From: Peribolospora baueri
Lineage: Eukaryota; Basidiomycota; Peribolosporomycetes; Peribolosporales; Peribolosporaceae
NCBI GenBank assembly: GCA_029717555.1
Contig: JAMDHS010000040.1
Coordinates: 62,001-126,000 of the forward strand
Direction of reading: 5' to 3'
DNA length: 64,000 nucleotides
Shown here: one piece after another, positions 35,401 through 46,531 of the stretch
Position numbering within the stretch: the first letter of the stretch is position 1
Layout of the letters: every line of letters begins with the position of its first letter
The notes under the pieces: model-generated
Told to the model about the DNA's origin: nothing
Databases searched by the model: none
Seen by the model: only the letters and a program-made list of their open reading frames with translations
Program-made: the position numbers and the translations under genes

Positions 35401-36163
35401 TTGAAATAAGCTTTTACGATGTTTGCGGGGGTCTGTAGGTGCCTCTTCTGCATGGATGGGCGCTGAGGTGAGTTTGATGGAAATCTCGGAAGAAGTATTT
35501 GGTGTGAATTCCGATTCTAACTGCCCATCCGCGTTCTAGCATTCACAAGTCTCAGGGACAGACGCTCGACCGGGTGAAAATTGATCTTGGACGGACGTTC
35601 GCACCTGGTAGGTGGTAGACGTGCGTGGCCTTTGACGCATTCGACGACGGCTCGCTTCATGAACCGCTTGTTCCGGTACTTTCTACCACACTCCAGGTCA
35701 AGCCTACGTCGCCTTGAGCAGAGCCACGTCGCTGGCCGGCCTTCAAGTGCTCAATTTTCGGGCCGAGTGAGTAGACTTTGTGGCCTGATCTTTACGGTCA
35801 TTGACGTGCCGTGCCGTCTTTCCTCATCCACTCTTTTCTTCTTGCTGCCTTCGGAATGGCCGATCCAGAAAGGTGCGAGTAGACGCTCGCGTCCTCCAGT
35901 GGGTTCAGACGATCGAGGGAGCGCCGTGTGCACCACTCCCCCTTCCGCCTTTTGAGCGCCGCCGACAGCCACAACCCAGCGGTCGCGGCAGGTTTCACAA
36001 CGGGCGCGGGAAAGGAGCGGGCGGGAGGGGCGGCGGCAGAGGTCGGGGAGAGAGCGTGCGGATCCGTGGGCCTTTGGACGACGACGACGAGGAGTTGTTC
36101 GGAGACATGACGGCAGAGGACGAGCAGGCTATCATCGCCACGATGGAAGAGGCCGGCTTCTAA
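32424..36163 (+). CDS. PIF1-family DNA helicase with Ser-rich N-terminus and RGG-type tail
   Basis: Twelve exons in phase: 32424-33264, 33372-33447, 33518-33579, 33651-33764, 33842-33991, 34086-34319, 34396-34513, 34580-35354, 35439-35467, 35540-35607, 35697-35766 and 35869-36163, giving 943 residues. The helicase core has Walker [37 protein letters not shown], the GD-FFQLPPV motif, [33 protein letters not shown] and [17 protein letters not shown]. The 270-residue N-terminus is disordered, Ser/Pro-rich, and has no hybrid-binding domain. A polar insert of about 120 residues interrupts domain 2B. The tail has an RGG-rich segment ([17 protein letters not shown]) and an acidic end. It is a paralogue of the PIF1 gene at 26-29 kb and lacks a mitochondrial-type leader, which suggests a mainly nuclear form. 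The start is the first ATG of the frame. Confidence 0.92.
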
Positions 36164-36753
36164 TAATGACATCCATCTTCGCCTGATTCGAATTCGTGCG
36201 GCGGTGCCCTTTCGCTCGCCGTGAAAAAAAAATAAAAATAAAAATAAAAAGATGTCCGTCGACCGCGTCGCGCTTTATCTTGTCGGCGACCCCCCCACCC
36301 CCGGCCCGGGCAAAATCGTAAAATCGAGGGGGAAGCGAGAGGAGTGCGACGGGACCGACTTTTGATGTGCTACGCAGACCATGCCATGCATACCTCATTT
36401 CTACCTTACATCGAGATTCAAGAACAAACGAAAGGAGGACCGTGCCACACATCCACGCATCTGAGAGGCGGATCGTTAGACCGAACAAAAAAATAACAAA
36501 AACAAGAATAAAAACGAAAGAAGGAGGAGACGGATGGCCGATCCAAAGAGGTACTTAATCCGATTGTCCAATCCCACGCACGTAGACACTGCAAACTCCA
36601 TCACTGCCCCGCCCCGGCCACCGCCACCGCCACTGCTTCCGCCCGCTTCCGCTTCTCTGGACGCTAGCTCCTCTTCACGCTCTTAAGCCCTTCACAACAA
36701 CGACCAGCTGGCTGGCACAAAGGTCAACTGTTCAGCGATTCAGCGACGGCCTT
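36164..36753. other. convergent intergenic region
   Basis: 590 bp between two stop codons. It contains an AAAAATAAAAATAAAAA run at about 36,223-36,251, probably part of a 3' end signal, and a C-rich stretch. No gene is recognised. Confidence 0.5.
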
Positions 36754-38640
36754 CTAAGCGCCACCGACGGCCATACCACCGCCGATAGTGATGCCGATGA
36801 GGACAACAAGGAGGGCGACGGCGACGTTGGAGCTGGCGCGAGGCATCTCCGAGGACGCGGCGGCGTTCTTGTCGTGCGATGAGGCTTTGGGCCCGCTCGC
36901 TGAGCCACTCGAGGCGGGGCTCGTGACGGCCAGTTGGGCCCAGGGGTAGGTCACGCCGGAGCTGGGAGGAGAAAGCGGTACGAGGGTAAGAGGAGCGATT
37001 GCAATGCTATTGTCCGCATGCTCTTGGGAGCAGACGACTCACGGAGTGGGAGACGAAACCGTCTGGCAGTTGCTGCTCGCGGGAGGAGCGACGGGGAGAG
37101 GTGTGGGGGTCATGCCTTGGGTGAAAGTGTAGCTCTGACGACCGGTGGGCGTAAAGTGAGGACGGACGGACAGAACGACGGTGATGGTCAGTCGTCTCAT
37201 CGTATGAAAAAAAAAAGGTCAAAGAAAGGCAAGCAAGCTCACAGAGTTGTACACGCCCACGGGGAGGCCCTGATCAGCGTCGCAGTTGGTGAAACCGGGC
37301 GTGTCGTCTTGAAGGCGAGAGACGATGAGAAATAGGACGCTCTCAGGACGGCGTGCATTGGTCCAAGATGGCTATGCGGCGACGAAAGTGTACACTCACA
37401 GTCACCAGGCTGCACCCAGAGGCAGCCCATGAGGTCGAAGCGATTGTTGCCTACGATCGTTGGGATGAAACCGAACGGAAACGTGAGGCCAGCGCGTCAG
37501 CACCGGTCGAACCAAGACAAAGCCAAGCCGAACCGGAGAAGCGCCAAAAAAGGATTGTTGACGACTCACAGTAAGGCAGGCTCTGACCGCCAGTGCAGGT
37601 CCTGAGGCAGAAGGTGCCGTCGCCGGGAATGTCTTGGAAGGGCAAGCGACATTGAGGAAAGACAAAGAGAATGAAGCGCAAGCGACATTGAGCAAAGACA
37701 AAGAGAATGGACGGCCGCCCTTGACGCTCCTCTCACTCACCGCAACCTCCGATGAATTGGGTAAAGTTGGTACCCTGGGTGACCGCCGCTCCCACCGGGT
37801 TTCCGACGTTCTGGGCACCGTGAGAGTCTTGAGCACGAGAAGAAGAGGACGACGAAGGAAGGAAAGAGATGAGGAAGAAGCGAGGAAGGGGCACGATGAA
37901 GAAGAAAGACGTGGAAGGGGAAAAGGAAAGGAAAGGAAGGGCTCACCATACTCGCCGCCGCAATCGCTCGGATTGAAGTTCATCTTCGTCCAGTCGAACG
38001 TGCCGGAGACCTGGACTGGAGGCGGGAAACGGGCGGCGGGGTCAGTACGCTCGGCCCTTGTTCGAAGCGTCCGGGCCTCTCGACGTGGACGCACCATAGT
38101 TGGACGTCCTCCTAAAGTGTGCGGTCTTAATGAACCCGTCAGGCATAGGACGGGTATCATTGAAGGGGTGGACGCAGTAGGCCACCGCGTCCGCCTCGGC
38201 GTCCACGAGGTTTTCTTTCGTCGGGTCGGGAGGCATAAAGAGGCAGAAGCTGGGAGGGGCACGAAGGACGAAGGACAGCGAGTGAGCCATGAGCACCTAG
38301 CCGCCCGGCTCGTCGGCGGTTCTTTTGTTCTGGCCGTTCCTTTCCCCCTTCCACACACACCAACGACTCGCTGCCTCGTCCGACACGGCACTCACTCATT
38401 AGCGCTGTTGATATAAGCCTGCCTGCCCATGCCGGCCATGCTCGGCGGGGGAAGGCCGGCACCGGGGCCGGAGGCGGGGGCGACGGGGGTCCAGGTGCCG
38501 GCGTGGGCGGAGGCGGTGACGGTGGGGGGACGGGGGCCGTCGCCGGAGATGAGGGGAATGGTGGTTGTGGGCGCCTGTGCGGTGACGGGGGGGATGGAGA
38601 GGGAGAGGGAGGCGACGAGAAGGAAGGCGGGCGCCAACAT
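36754..38640 (-). CDS. secreted surface glycoprotein, macrophage-activating-glycoprotein-like
   Basis: Nine exons run from 38640-38396 to a last exon ending at 36754, with intermediate exons near 38250-38094, 38015-37947, 37824-37741, 37630-37571, 37449-37400, 37306-37242, 37135-37042 and 36960. The signal peptide (MLAPAFLLVASLSLSIPPVT) starts the mature extracellular protein. Paired Cys motifs follow: FCLFMPPDP with AVAYCVHPFNDTRPMPDG, SGTFDWTKMNFNPSDCGGEY, DSHGAQNVGNPVG, FCLRTCTGG, MGCLWVQPGDYDTPGFTNC and VGVYNSSYTF. This order matches the basidiomycete glycoproteins annotated as macrophage-activating glycoprotein. A Ser-rich stalk and hydrophobic C-terminus (VAVALLVVLIGITIGGGM) indicate a GPI signal or membrane anchor. 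NFT and NSS sequons are present. Biochemical function is unknown; a wall or surface location is inferred. Confidence 0.82.
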
Positions 38641-39469
38641 GATCTTTTGCTTTGGGGTGAAGGGAGCAAGGTGGGAAGGGAGTGGGACGGCGATGGGGAT
38701 GAGTTTGATGAAGTGATGTAACAACGAACTTGCTATCTTCTTCTCCTCTCCTTCTCCCCTTGCTTCTCTTCCCCTCGTACGACCCCGGATCGTCCGGGCC
38801 GGCGCAACCGCGCTCGTACGCCCGCCGGCTGTTGAACACGGCGACCATACACCGGCCAGAGCTGCCCGTGGACACTCAGTCAAGTCAAGTAAGTGCAAGT
38901 GGCGCTGATGGCCAACGACAACGAAGGCCCTTCTCGGTGGCTCAGGGAGTGGAGTAAGTGAAGTAGAGGACAGAAGGGGAAGATGAAAATGAAATGAAAT
39001 CGCTTCCGCGATCATCGGCAACCCAGCCGGCGTCCCCCTCCCCCTTTGCCGTCGACCGCCACGTCTTAGCAGCGAGCGTCAGAGTCGAGCGTCGACGCCG
39101 ACGAAATCCACTCCACACCGTTCAGCGGGACCGTCCTGTCCTTCTTCGACACTCGCTCGCCCACCCTCTTCCCTGCTCATCTCGCCGCACAGATCCTTAT
39201 CGTGGACGGCCGACAAAGGTCCCCAAATTAGGCACAGCAAGGCACAGCCTCCGTCCTGCCCCGCCCCCTCAGGTCGCTGACAATGACGAAGAGCTATGGA
39301 GCGATAGCAAGATGAGGTAGGTATATATGGATGGATCGCAAGGGGCACACAGAACTGGTCACGAAGACGGCAGCGGCCCAAATCCAACCTTTCCCGCTTC
39401 CACGACTTTTCTAACGAAATGTGAATGGAAAGAATCAAACCCGAACTTGGACTCGGACTCGGCCACCCC
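38641..39469. promoter_or_regulatory. upstream region of the surface glycoprotein gene
   Basis: 830 bp between two genes transcribed leftwards, so it holds the glycoprotein promoter and the CLPTM1 3' end. Direct CAAGT repeats occur at about 38,880-38,898 (AGTCAAGTCAAGTAAGTGC). A TATATATGG stretch occurs at about 39,322. Open frames crossing it show no family signature. Confidence 0.4.
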
Positions 39470-42400
39470 TCACTTGTCCTTCTTCGATTCTTCCTTCTCC
39501 TCTCCTTTCTCCCCCTCGCCCTCGCCTTCGATCGCCTTCTTCTCCTTCTCCACCGGCTCGGACACCTGTCCAAACTCGTTGACGCGCGTCTTGTCGATCC
39601 GGTAGATCCAACGTTGGTCTGTGTGGCGCCGGGACGACACGCCACCGGAGGGAACGAGGGGGGTCGTCGTCAGCATCGAGCCCCGTCTCGGAGAGGAGCC
39701 GTGGAGGGAAGGCACGCTGCGCTTCTCACAAAGGAAGATGAAGAAAACAATGTCGTCTCGGAAACAAGCCAGACGGTGCAGCGTCGGCATCTTGATACAA
39801 AACGCAAACAGATCCTGCACAGCCAGCCAACCAACGTCCAACAACCGACGGCGATGATACCTAGTCAATCCGACGGACGACCCGCAGGCGAGGAAGAACG
39901 AAAATCACTCACGTCGACAAAAGTGCCCAGGATCTTGTAGACCATGGCCTTGGTGTTGATGTGCGCCACGGACTGCGCGAACGAACGAACGGCGAACGAT
40001 CGTCTCAGCGGGCGGAACAGACACTTCGACTGACCATGACCAACAATTCTGCTTGGCCAACCAGCTCACGCACCTTGAGCTTGTAATTGACGATGAGCTG
40101 AGGTATGAGTGACACGAATCCGAAAGCGTAGACATAGCTCGTCAAGGTGGAGATGACAAACGAGTACCATCCGCTGCAAAGGAAATCACGGACGAGGTCT
40201 TCTTAAGCCTCCGTTCTCGAAACAAACGTCGTCTTCCCTTCCCTCCCCTCCCCGTCCACTCACCGATGCGTTTTGTACAGCGCCGAGTAGATCGAATACG
40301 CTCCCAGCAAAGGCACGGCCACCCAGGAGACGTACTTGAATGCCAGCCGGTCGTACTCCTGCGTCTTCTTCTCCTCCTCCGACAGCACGTGCTTGTCCTT
40401 AATCTCGACCCAGTACGGTAGCCGCGAGCCTGCTGGGGTGGGGATGACGCGGATCGTAACTGCTTTTGTGATCTTCCAAGCTATGGAGAGAAATGAAGTG
40501 GGGAGCGAAAAAATGTTCATCAACTATCAAACTGCTAAAGCCCAGGCGCATCGACGATGCCATCGAGACTACGCACCTTCGATGAGCAGGCCAATGCCTT
40601 GTCCGGCCAAGATCATCCAGCTCGTGTTATCGTTGTTGTCCAAGAGATCTGTGCGTGGATCCCATCATCCAGACAGAATCGCAACACAATTCCATCAGTT
40701 CCGCGGCTCTGCACAGTTTCAAACCCTACCTCGGCCGACCCCCGAGCAACCCTCGCAAACTTACAGAGCAGGATGATGAGTTGAACAAAGACGTTGGTGA
40801 CGATCGTCCACACGCTCACGCCCACCAGGTCCTCCTTCTTCCTCCAGTGGCTCACGTCGCTAGAGAAGGCGAGGAACTCGAACAATGAGTGGAGAATGGA
40901 GACGACGATGGTTAGGCCGAGGAACCATGGCTGTGAAAGGAGGTTCAGGCCAGATGAGGCGATGGAATGGTCCGTCAGCAACTGTGGCCACCTGAAGGCA
41001 ATAAAGGCCCAAAGAGAAAGAATTACGCCTATCGCTCACATTCGTGTTCGCCAACATGTCCTTCAGCATGTCCATTTCAGAGCCCGCCATGCCCGCGCTG
41101 GCACCGCCGTTGCCGGCCGCCTGCTTGTCGAACGCGTCGTTCATCGAGGCGAAAATCTGGAACTTGAAGAAAGAGATTGGGGCAAAGCTGACATGAAGCG
41201 GGAGCTCTCTGCGGATGAAGATGGAGGAAATGCATGTGGGACATGTAAACAAGATGAGCTCACAAGGCGGCAGCAAAAAATGGGTAGTTGACTGAAGAGA
41301 CTTACTTCAGCGTGTCATTCACCTGTGAAATCACCAATCGGAAAATTTCAACAATTCTGTCCAGTCAATACCATGGGCAGCGAGCACAGCCTTGAAAGCT
41401 GACAAGCCAACTCACAGGATACATGTCTCCACGGAGCTGCCAAAAGTCATTAGGAAAGACGACCGGGTAGTGGTACACGTGCTCGCCGGTGGGATCACGC
41501 TTCTCATTCTTTTCCAGCTGAACGACTGTAGGAACCAAGAAAGTCAGCCATTCATATTCCTCGCGCGGAGCATCGAGAGAGGAAGATGGCCCCATGACCC
41601 TTCGAGATTAACTCACAACGCCGGATCGGCGGTGGAAGTTTTCCGATAGGAAGAATGGCGCTAGTGTCGGAGACGACAGCCAAAGTGAGGTTGTTGTGCC
41701 AATGAGGGTAGCCGGCAGAGTAGTCGATCTCCTCGTCCGGCTCCTCGTTCGCCTTCTCCTTGTTGAAGAGGTTCTTCTCTGCCCGGATCTTCTTTCTGGG
41801 AAGAAACTTTGTGAGGACTAGAAGCGTAGTGAAGGGTATAGATCAACAAAGCATTCCGCCGTCGTGTCTTCATCGCGTCACATTCGGATAACGGAAGACT
41901 CACGTTTTCGAGAATGACCGACAACTTCCACGTCCGCACCCGACTGCCCTGCAGCCGGACTCATCTGACTAGGCGTCACAAAGACGTCTGCCCAGACGCT
42001 CGTGTTACCGTTCGCAATCTCGTCCGTGACCTTGAGAGTGACATCAATCTCGGCGCCCTGCTGCCAGTCGCCCCACTGGATGCCCTCGAAGCGCGCCCAA
42101 GGCAAGCCCTTCGAAGTGGCCGAGGCGGTGACGCCGCCCTTTCCATTCGAGACAACGTCGGCACTTGAGGTGGAGTACTTTTCAAAGGGGAAGGTGGAGT
42201 GCTCTACGTTTTCCTCGGTGTTGAGGAAGACCCAGAGGTCGAGCAACGAGCCTGGGGCGTACATGCAGGTCGCTGTCTGTGGACCTCCCAGCTGGGCTGC
42301 ATTGGCATCATTTCCCGAAGAAGCTGTGGAGCTGCCAGGCACTTGAGAAGACGATGGGACGGCCTGGTTGGAAGATTTGCTGGTCCCCATCCACTTAGCA

Positions 42401-42730
42401 ACAAGGCCACTCTCTGCAAGAACCAGACGACGTGTTGAACAGAGATGAGCATGAGTACGACAATGCACAGACGAGAACCGACTGATCATCTACTCACGGC
42501 CAAACACCATTTGGGACACCATATAGATCATGCTGTTTACCATTGAAAACAGTGTCCAATCAGCAGTCCGGCCCTCGACCAATATCATACGGCAGGGGTA
42601 CGCATTAGGACGGCATAACGCTCACTCACAAGCCTCTGGTAACGATATTGAAAATCTTTTTGAAGCCTCCTTCATCCTCCTGCTGCTGTCCGGCCCCAGC
42701 TGCCGCCGCGACAGCTTGGCGGGGTGGCAT
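39470..42730 (-). CDS. CLPTM1 family multipass membrane protein
   Basis: About fourteen exons; those best placed are 42730-42630, 42532-42498, 42413-41904, 41818-41618, 41525-41416, 41332-41316, 41211-41041, 40988-40766, 40652-40579, 40481-40262, 40176-40081, 39977-39916, 39815-39735 and 39619-39470, roughly 640 residues. The N-terminus (MPPRQAVAAAAGAGQQQ) leads into a large lumenal domain (YAPGSLLDLWVFLNTEENV; EEIDYSAGYPHWHNNLTLAV; PVVFPNDFWQLRGDMYP), then membrane segments (FLGLTIVVSILHSLFEFLAF; GVSVWTIVTNVFVQLIILL) and the family motif DNNDNTSWMI. The C-terminus (DLFAFCIKMPTLHRLACFRD, then QRWIYRIDKTRVNEFG) is diagnostic. In animals the family acts in the ER on receptor trafficking and lipid scrambling; the fungal role is unclear. 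One exon is about 17 bp. The tail is acidic and Lys-rich. Confidence 0.92.
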
Positions 42731-43056
42731 GGTTCTAGGGAACGAGCGTGGTGGTGTAGCTGAGGGAGCAGAAGTCCTTCGCCGTCATTCCGGCCCGAAG
42801 AAAGTCCCAATTACGACGGACCTTATCACTGCCTTGGAGCGACACGTGCGCATGCAATGGTATTCCACGTGATCGTGGGAAGCGATCGAGCTGACGCGGC
42901 CGAAGGCGAGGCTCGATCACGTCGAGAAGCCAGACAAGCCAAGAGAGGCCATCGTCCATCGTTCATCGTCCATCGTCCACCGCGGTGTTCTTCGCAGCAC
43001 ATCCTCCAACTCGCGCACCCTTCTCGCCTCTTTTTATACACTTTCAGTCTGCCAGC
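42731..43056. promoter_or_regulatory. divergent promoter, CLPTM1 / proteasome alpha-2
   Basis: 326 bp between divergent start codons. Two imperfect copies of CATCGTCCATCGTTC-type sequence lie at about 42,950-42,980, and a TTTTTATACA element sits at 43,031, 25 bp before the proteasome ATG. No gene is seen. Confidence 0.5.
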
Positions 43057-44382
43057 ATGAGCGCAGGAGCGAGCGAGGGCGCCTACAGGTGAGCTCGAGA
43101 CTGTCTTCTGCGTTCGTCTCTCAATGCTGAGCTCATTCCTGTTCTTTGCCGCCTCGCAGCTTCTCTCTTACCACCTTTTCCCCGTCAGGCAAGGTATGTT
43201 TCAGAAGAAGAGGAACTAGGGCCGCTTCCGAGCCTTACGCTTTGTGGTTGCTTCTTCCCCGCCTTTTGATCTCACCAGCTCGTGCAAATTGAGCATGCCT
43301 TGGCGGCGGTAGCGGGAGGGACTACGAGTTTGGGTATCAAGGGTGGGTTCAAATTCCTCACTAGGAGAAGATGATAAGGACTCAGTTGTGGATATGGCTT
43401 GCTCACGTTATTGCCTGCTCGCCCTTCATACACCAGCTTCCAACGCCATCGTGATCGCGACGGAGAAGAAGTCCCCCTCCCCTTTGGTAGATGACAGCAT
43501 GATCGAGAAAGTGTCCATCATTTGCCCCAACATTGGCATAGTTTATAGTGGCATGGGCCCAGACTTCCGCGTCCTTGTTGCCAAGGCTCGAAAATCCGCT
43601 CAAGCTTACTGGAAAACGTTCGGCGAGTATCCTAGCACAAGGGTGCTAGTTCAGGAGATCGCGACTGTGATGCAGGAGGCGACGCAGAGCGGGTGAGTGC
43701 TACGTCACGGGCAGATTGAGGCTAACGTCTCGATCGGAAAATGATTACCGTGCAACGTCTGCAGCCATGATGTCACCGTTCGCTGATATATTACTCCTTG
43801 TCCTCTCAGTGGTGTGCGACCTTTCGGCGTGTCCCTTCTTGTGGCCGGATACGACAAGCAACGAGGGCCGTCTCTGTACCAGGTCGACCCGTCCGGCTCG
43901 TATTGGGCGTGGAAGGCTAGCGCGATTGGAAAGAACATGGTCAACGCCAAGACGTTCTTGGAGAAGCGGTGCGTACCCATATCTAGCTGTCGGCCGACGC
44001 CATCGTTCCGCTTCTCGTTCTCCAACTCTCCCCTATCTCATGGTGCTAACTCGCTGGTCTCTCTTCTGTTCTTCTTGTGACGCAGGTATAATGATGACCT
44101 TTCCCTTGAAGATGCCATCCACACGGCGCTCCTGACGCTCAAGGAGGGATTCGAAGGGCAGATGACGGAGAAGACGCTCGAAATTGGCATCATTGGCACG
44201 TCGACTGCCACTGCCGTCGGCTCCGTAGAAGGTCAGACGATACCCGTGTTCCGGAAGCTGGCCCAAGCGGAGATCAAGGACTAGTGAGCTACCCGTTCCA
44301 TCATTGATCTTGTGATATGGACGAGCTAATGATCTGACCATTTCTTCTCCGACTACCGTCGACTTACAGCCTTGCCTTGTGA
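43057..44382 (+). CDS. PRE8: 20S proteasome subunit alpha-2
   Basis: Seven exons: 43057-43088, 43160-43193, 43279-43342, 43437-43692, 43810-43968, 44086-44283 and 44370-44382, 251 residues, close to the yeast Pre8 length. The N-terminus carries the alpha-subunit signature ([20 protein letters not shown]), followed by [80 protein letters not shown] and [15 protein letters not shown]. It forms part of the outer ring that gates entry to the proteolytic chamber. The last exon is 13 bp and adds the final residues after a split Tyr codon. Confidence 0.96.
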
Positions 44383-45290
44383 GCTGATTCAGAGCGTTGA
44401 TGTATGCATCTCGTGTCGGTATGTGGTAGTGCAACGAGTGCCCATCCTTGTACGATTTCGACAGCGTGAGAGGGAAAGGACAAGATCATATGACAGCATG
44501 AATCAAATGCGGGCCCGAAATGCGTTTCAGATGGCCACGTCGTAATCGTGTCCTCCATACAGAGTGGATATTGGGCGATGAGCTGGTCATGATGGGACAC
44601 AAAGGAACCCATGGCAAGGTGCTGTGCAGACTTGCCCTAACCTCACGACTGATGGGGTCGACTAGGCGACGAATAAAGTCTTCCGTCTCAGAGAGCCTCC
44701 ACTCTCTCTAGCGACGGCGATCACAGGCACAATCGTCTCCATATGAATGTCGACCTGGGCGTGCCCTCTCTCGTTTCCTCCGCTCTGGCCCCCAATAACC
44801 TCTCGACCTATCTTTATAACTTCTAGACTCCGAACCAGGCCTCATGAGCATCGCACCCCCCGTCCCTTCATACCACGTTCTCCAGCTGCGTCTACGTCTG
44901 TTCGCTCTCCGTTCCAACCTCCGTCTTTCTTTCTTCGTTCCACTCAGTGCCCTCCGGCGTGGGCTCGCGCCGAACATGGGTTTCCATCCCGCTGTTCACG
45001 TCGATCGCGATGATCCGGCTGGCCCTATACCACGCTCGCGCTGGAAATGACGGCCGACGTGAAGACCCCTTCTTCATGCCGTACCATGTACGAATGTTGT
45101 GTTAAGTGTGTAAGAAATGCCTTGATAAGAGAGAAGGGAGCCATATGGTTGTCCAGCTAGATCGGATTCTCTGGCTGCGGCAGGAGTATGGTTGCCCGGC
45201 GATCATGGACTCTCTCCAGCTCCCTCTCGTTCGCCGTCGCCTCCAGAAGTAAGCAGCCCAACGACCTTGTTGAGCACACACAGCGAACGC
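44383..45290. other. intergenic region between proteasome alpha-2 and the E2-variant gene
   Basis: About 900 bp between two genes on the plus strand. It must contain the promoter of the downstream gene and possibly a 5' untranslated exon. Several short open frames exist (for example 44,742-44,825 and 44,842-45,050) but none has a recognisable motif. An ATG at about 45,205 followed by a GTAAGC donor would need an intron of only 35 bp to join the downstream gene, which seems too short. Confidence 0.4.
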
Positions 45291-46531
45291 ATGCCCGGTA
45301 TCGACCTGCAAAGAGAGCTGCTCAAGCAGCAGCTGACGATCGAATAGTGAGTCTTCGCAGTGCTCCAGCGAGACGCTGATCTGATCGTTCCGCTGCCTTT
45401 TCGTGTGACCGGCACGGCACGGAAGGACGAACGAAGAGGGCTGACAGCTTTCCCCATCCGTTTCGTCAAACCGCGAATTCCAGTGCCGCTCTTCGCAGTC
45501 CTGGAACTGCTCCCTATGGAGTGTACGTCTTGCCGGACGAGCAAGACATTTTGAGTGAGTGGTGTGCCCCATTCGACGCGGTCAAGAGTCTAGGACGACA
45601 GGTCTGTGCTGAACTCGAGCCGTCTTCTTGTCGCCCACGACGTCGCCGTTTTGTTTCTTTGCGCAGCCTGGCATGGTGTCATATTTCTCCATCGCGGCCC
45701 CTACGCGGGCGGCATCTTCCGCTTCCGTCTCCGCTTCGTCCACTACCCCACCTCGACGCCAGAGCTCTACCTACCGCGAACGCTTCTCCACCCGCTCGTA
45801 GACCCGCACACCGGCAAATTTCACACCGAGCACCGGTTTCCAGACTGGAAACCGAGGAGGGATTACGTGTTCCATTTGCTCCACTACCTCAAGGCTTGCT
45901 TTAAGAGAGACGGGCTTGAGCAGATCGCGAACAGAGGGGAGCATGGGTCGGTCAACAAGGAGGTGTACATGATGTGAGTCAACCGGGACGCGCTCGTAGA
46001 GGTGGCCGGGGGCAGTTGATCCGGCATCGTGGCTGCCTGTGTTAGTGCTCATCCTGCCGGTTTTCTCTGATTCGCATGCTCCGTCCTCGTCGTCCTGCTC
46101 CGCTTTCGACCTCGCCCTTTTCTCAGGTATCGAGACAACGTGAGTGCCAGAGATCCTTACTTTGCATCGACTCGAGCCTCCATTTGCGAGGATTTGCGCG
46201 CTCATTCCTCCCTCTATAATTCCGTCGTCGTCGTCCTTTCTCATCTCTCTCCCATGCACAGCCGGCGCTCTTCGCCAAACTGGCGTCCCAGTCCGTCTCC
46301 CACTCCGCCTCCTCCACCGCCCTCTTCGACTCCGCCTCCCCGTCCCTCCCCGGCTCCTCATCTCCGGACTCGGATTCGCACATCCGGTTCTCGATGCTGG
46401 ATCCAGTACGGGAGAGCAAGCTGAGAGATATGATTTACGGCAGGGCGCTGAGGGAGAGGGAGGAAGCGGAGGAGAGTAGGGAGGAAGAGAGCGACGTGGA
46501 GAGGAAGCTCGAGCGCGAACGATCGGTATGA
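45291..46531 (+). CDS. inactive ubiquitin E2 variant of the AKTIP/FTS type
   Basis: Five exons: 45291-45346, 45484-45554, 45667-45973, 46127-46139 and 46262-46531, 238 residues. The fold is that of a ubiquitin-conjugating enzyme: LLKQQLTIEYAALRSPGTAP, YGVYVLPDEQDIL, WHGVIFLHRGPYAGGIFRFR, then TLLHPLVDPHTGKFH and YVFHLLHYLKACF. No Cys follows the HPL segment where active E2s have their catalytic Cys, so it is a UEV. Members such as animal AKTIP (FTS) join Hook proteins and FHIP to link early endosomes to dynein, and the basidiomycete/ascomycete relatives serve the same complex (family knowledge). The C-terminal third is Ser-rich and then a charged helix (EREEAEESREEESDVERKLE). Start chosen at MPGIDLQREL; upstream coding sequence cannot be excluded. 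Confidence 0.85.
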
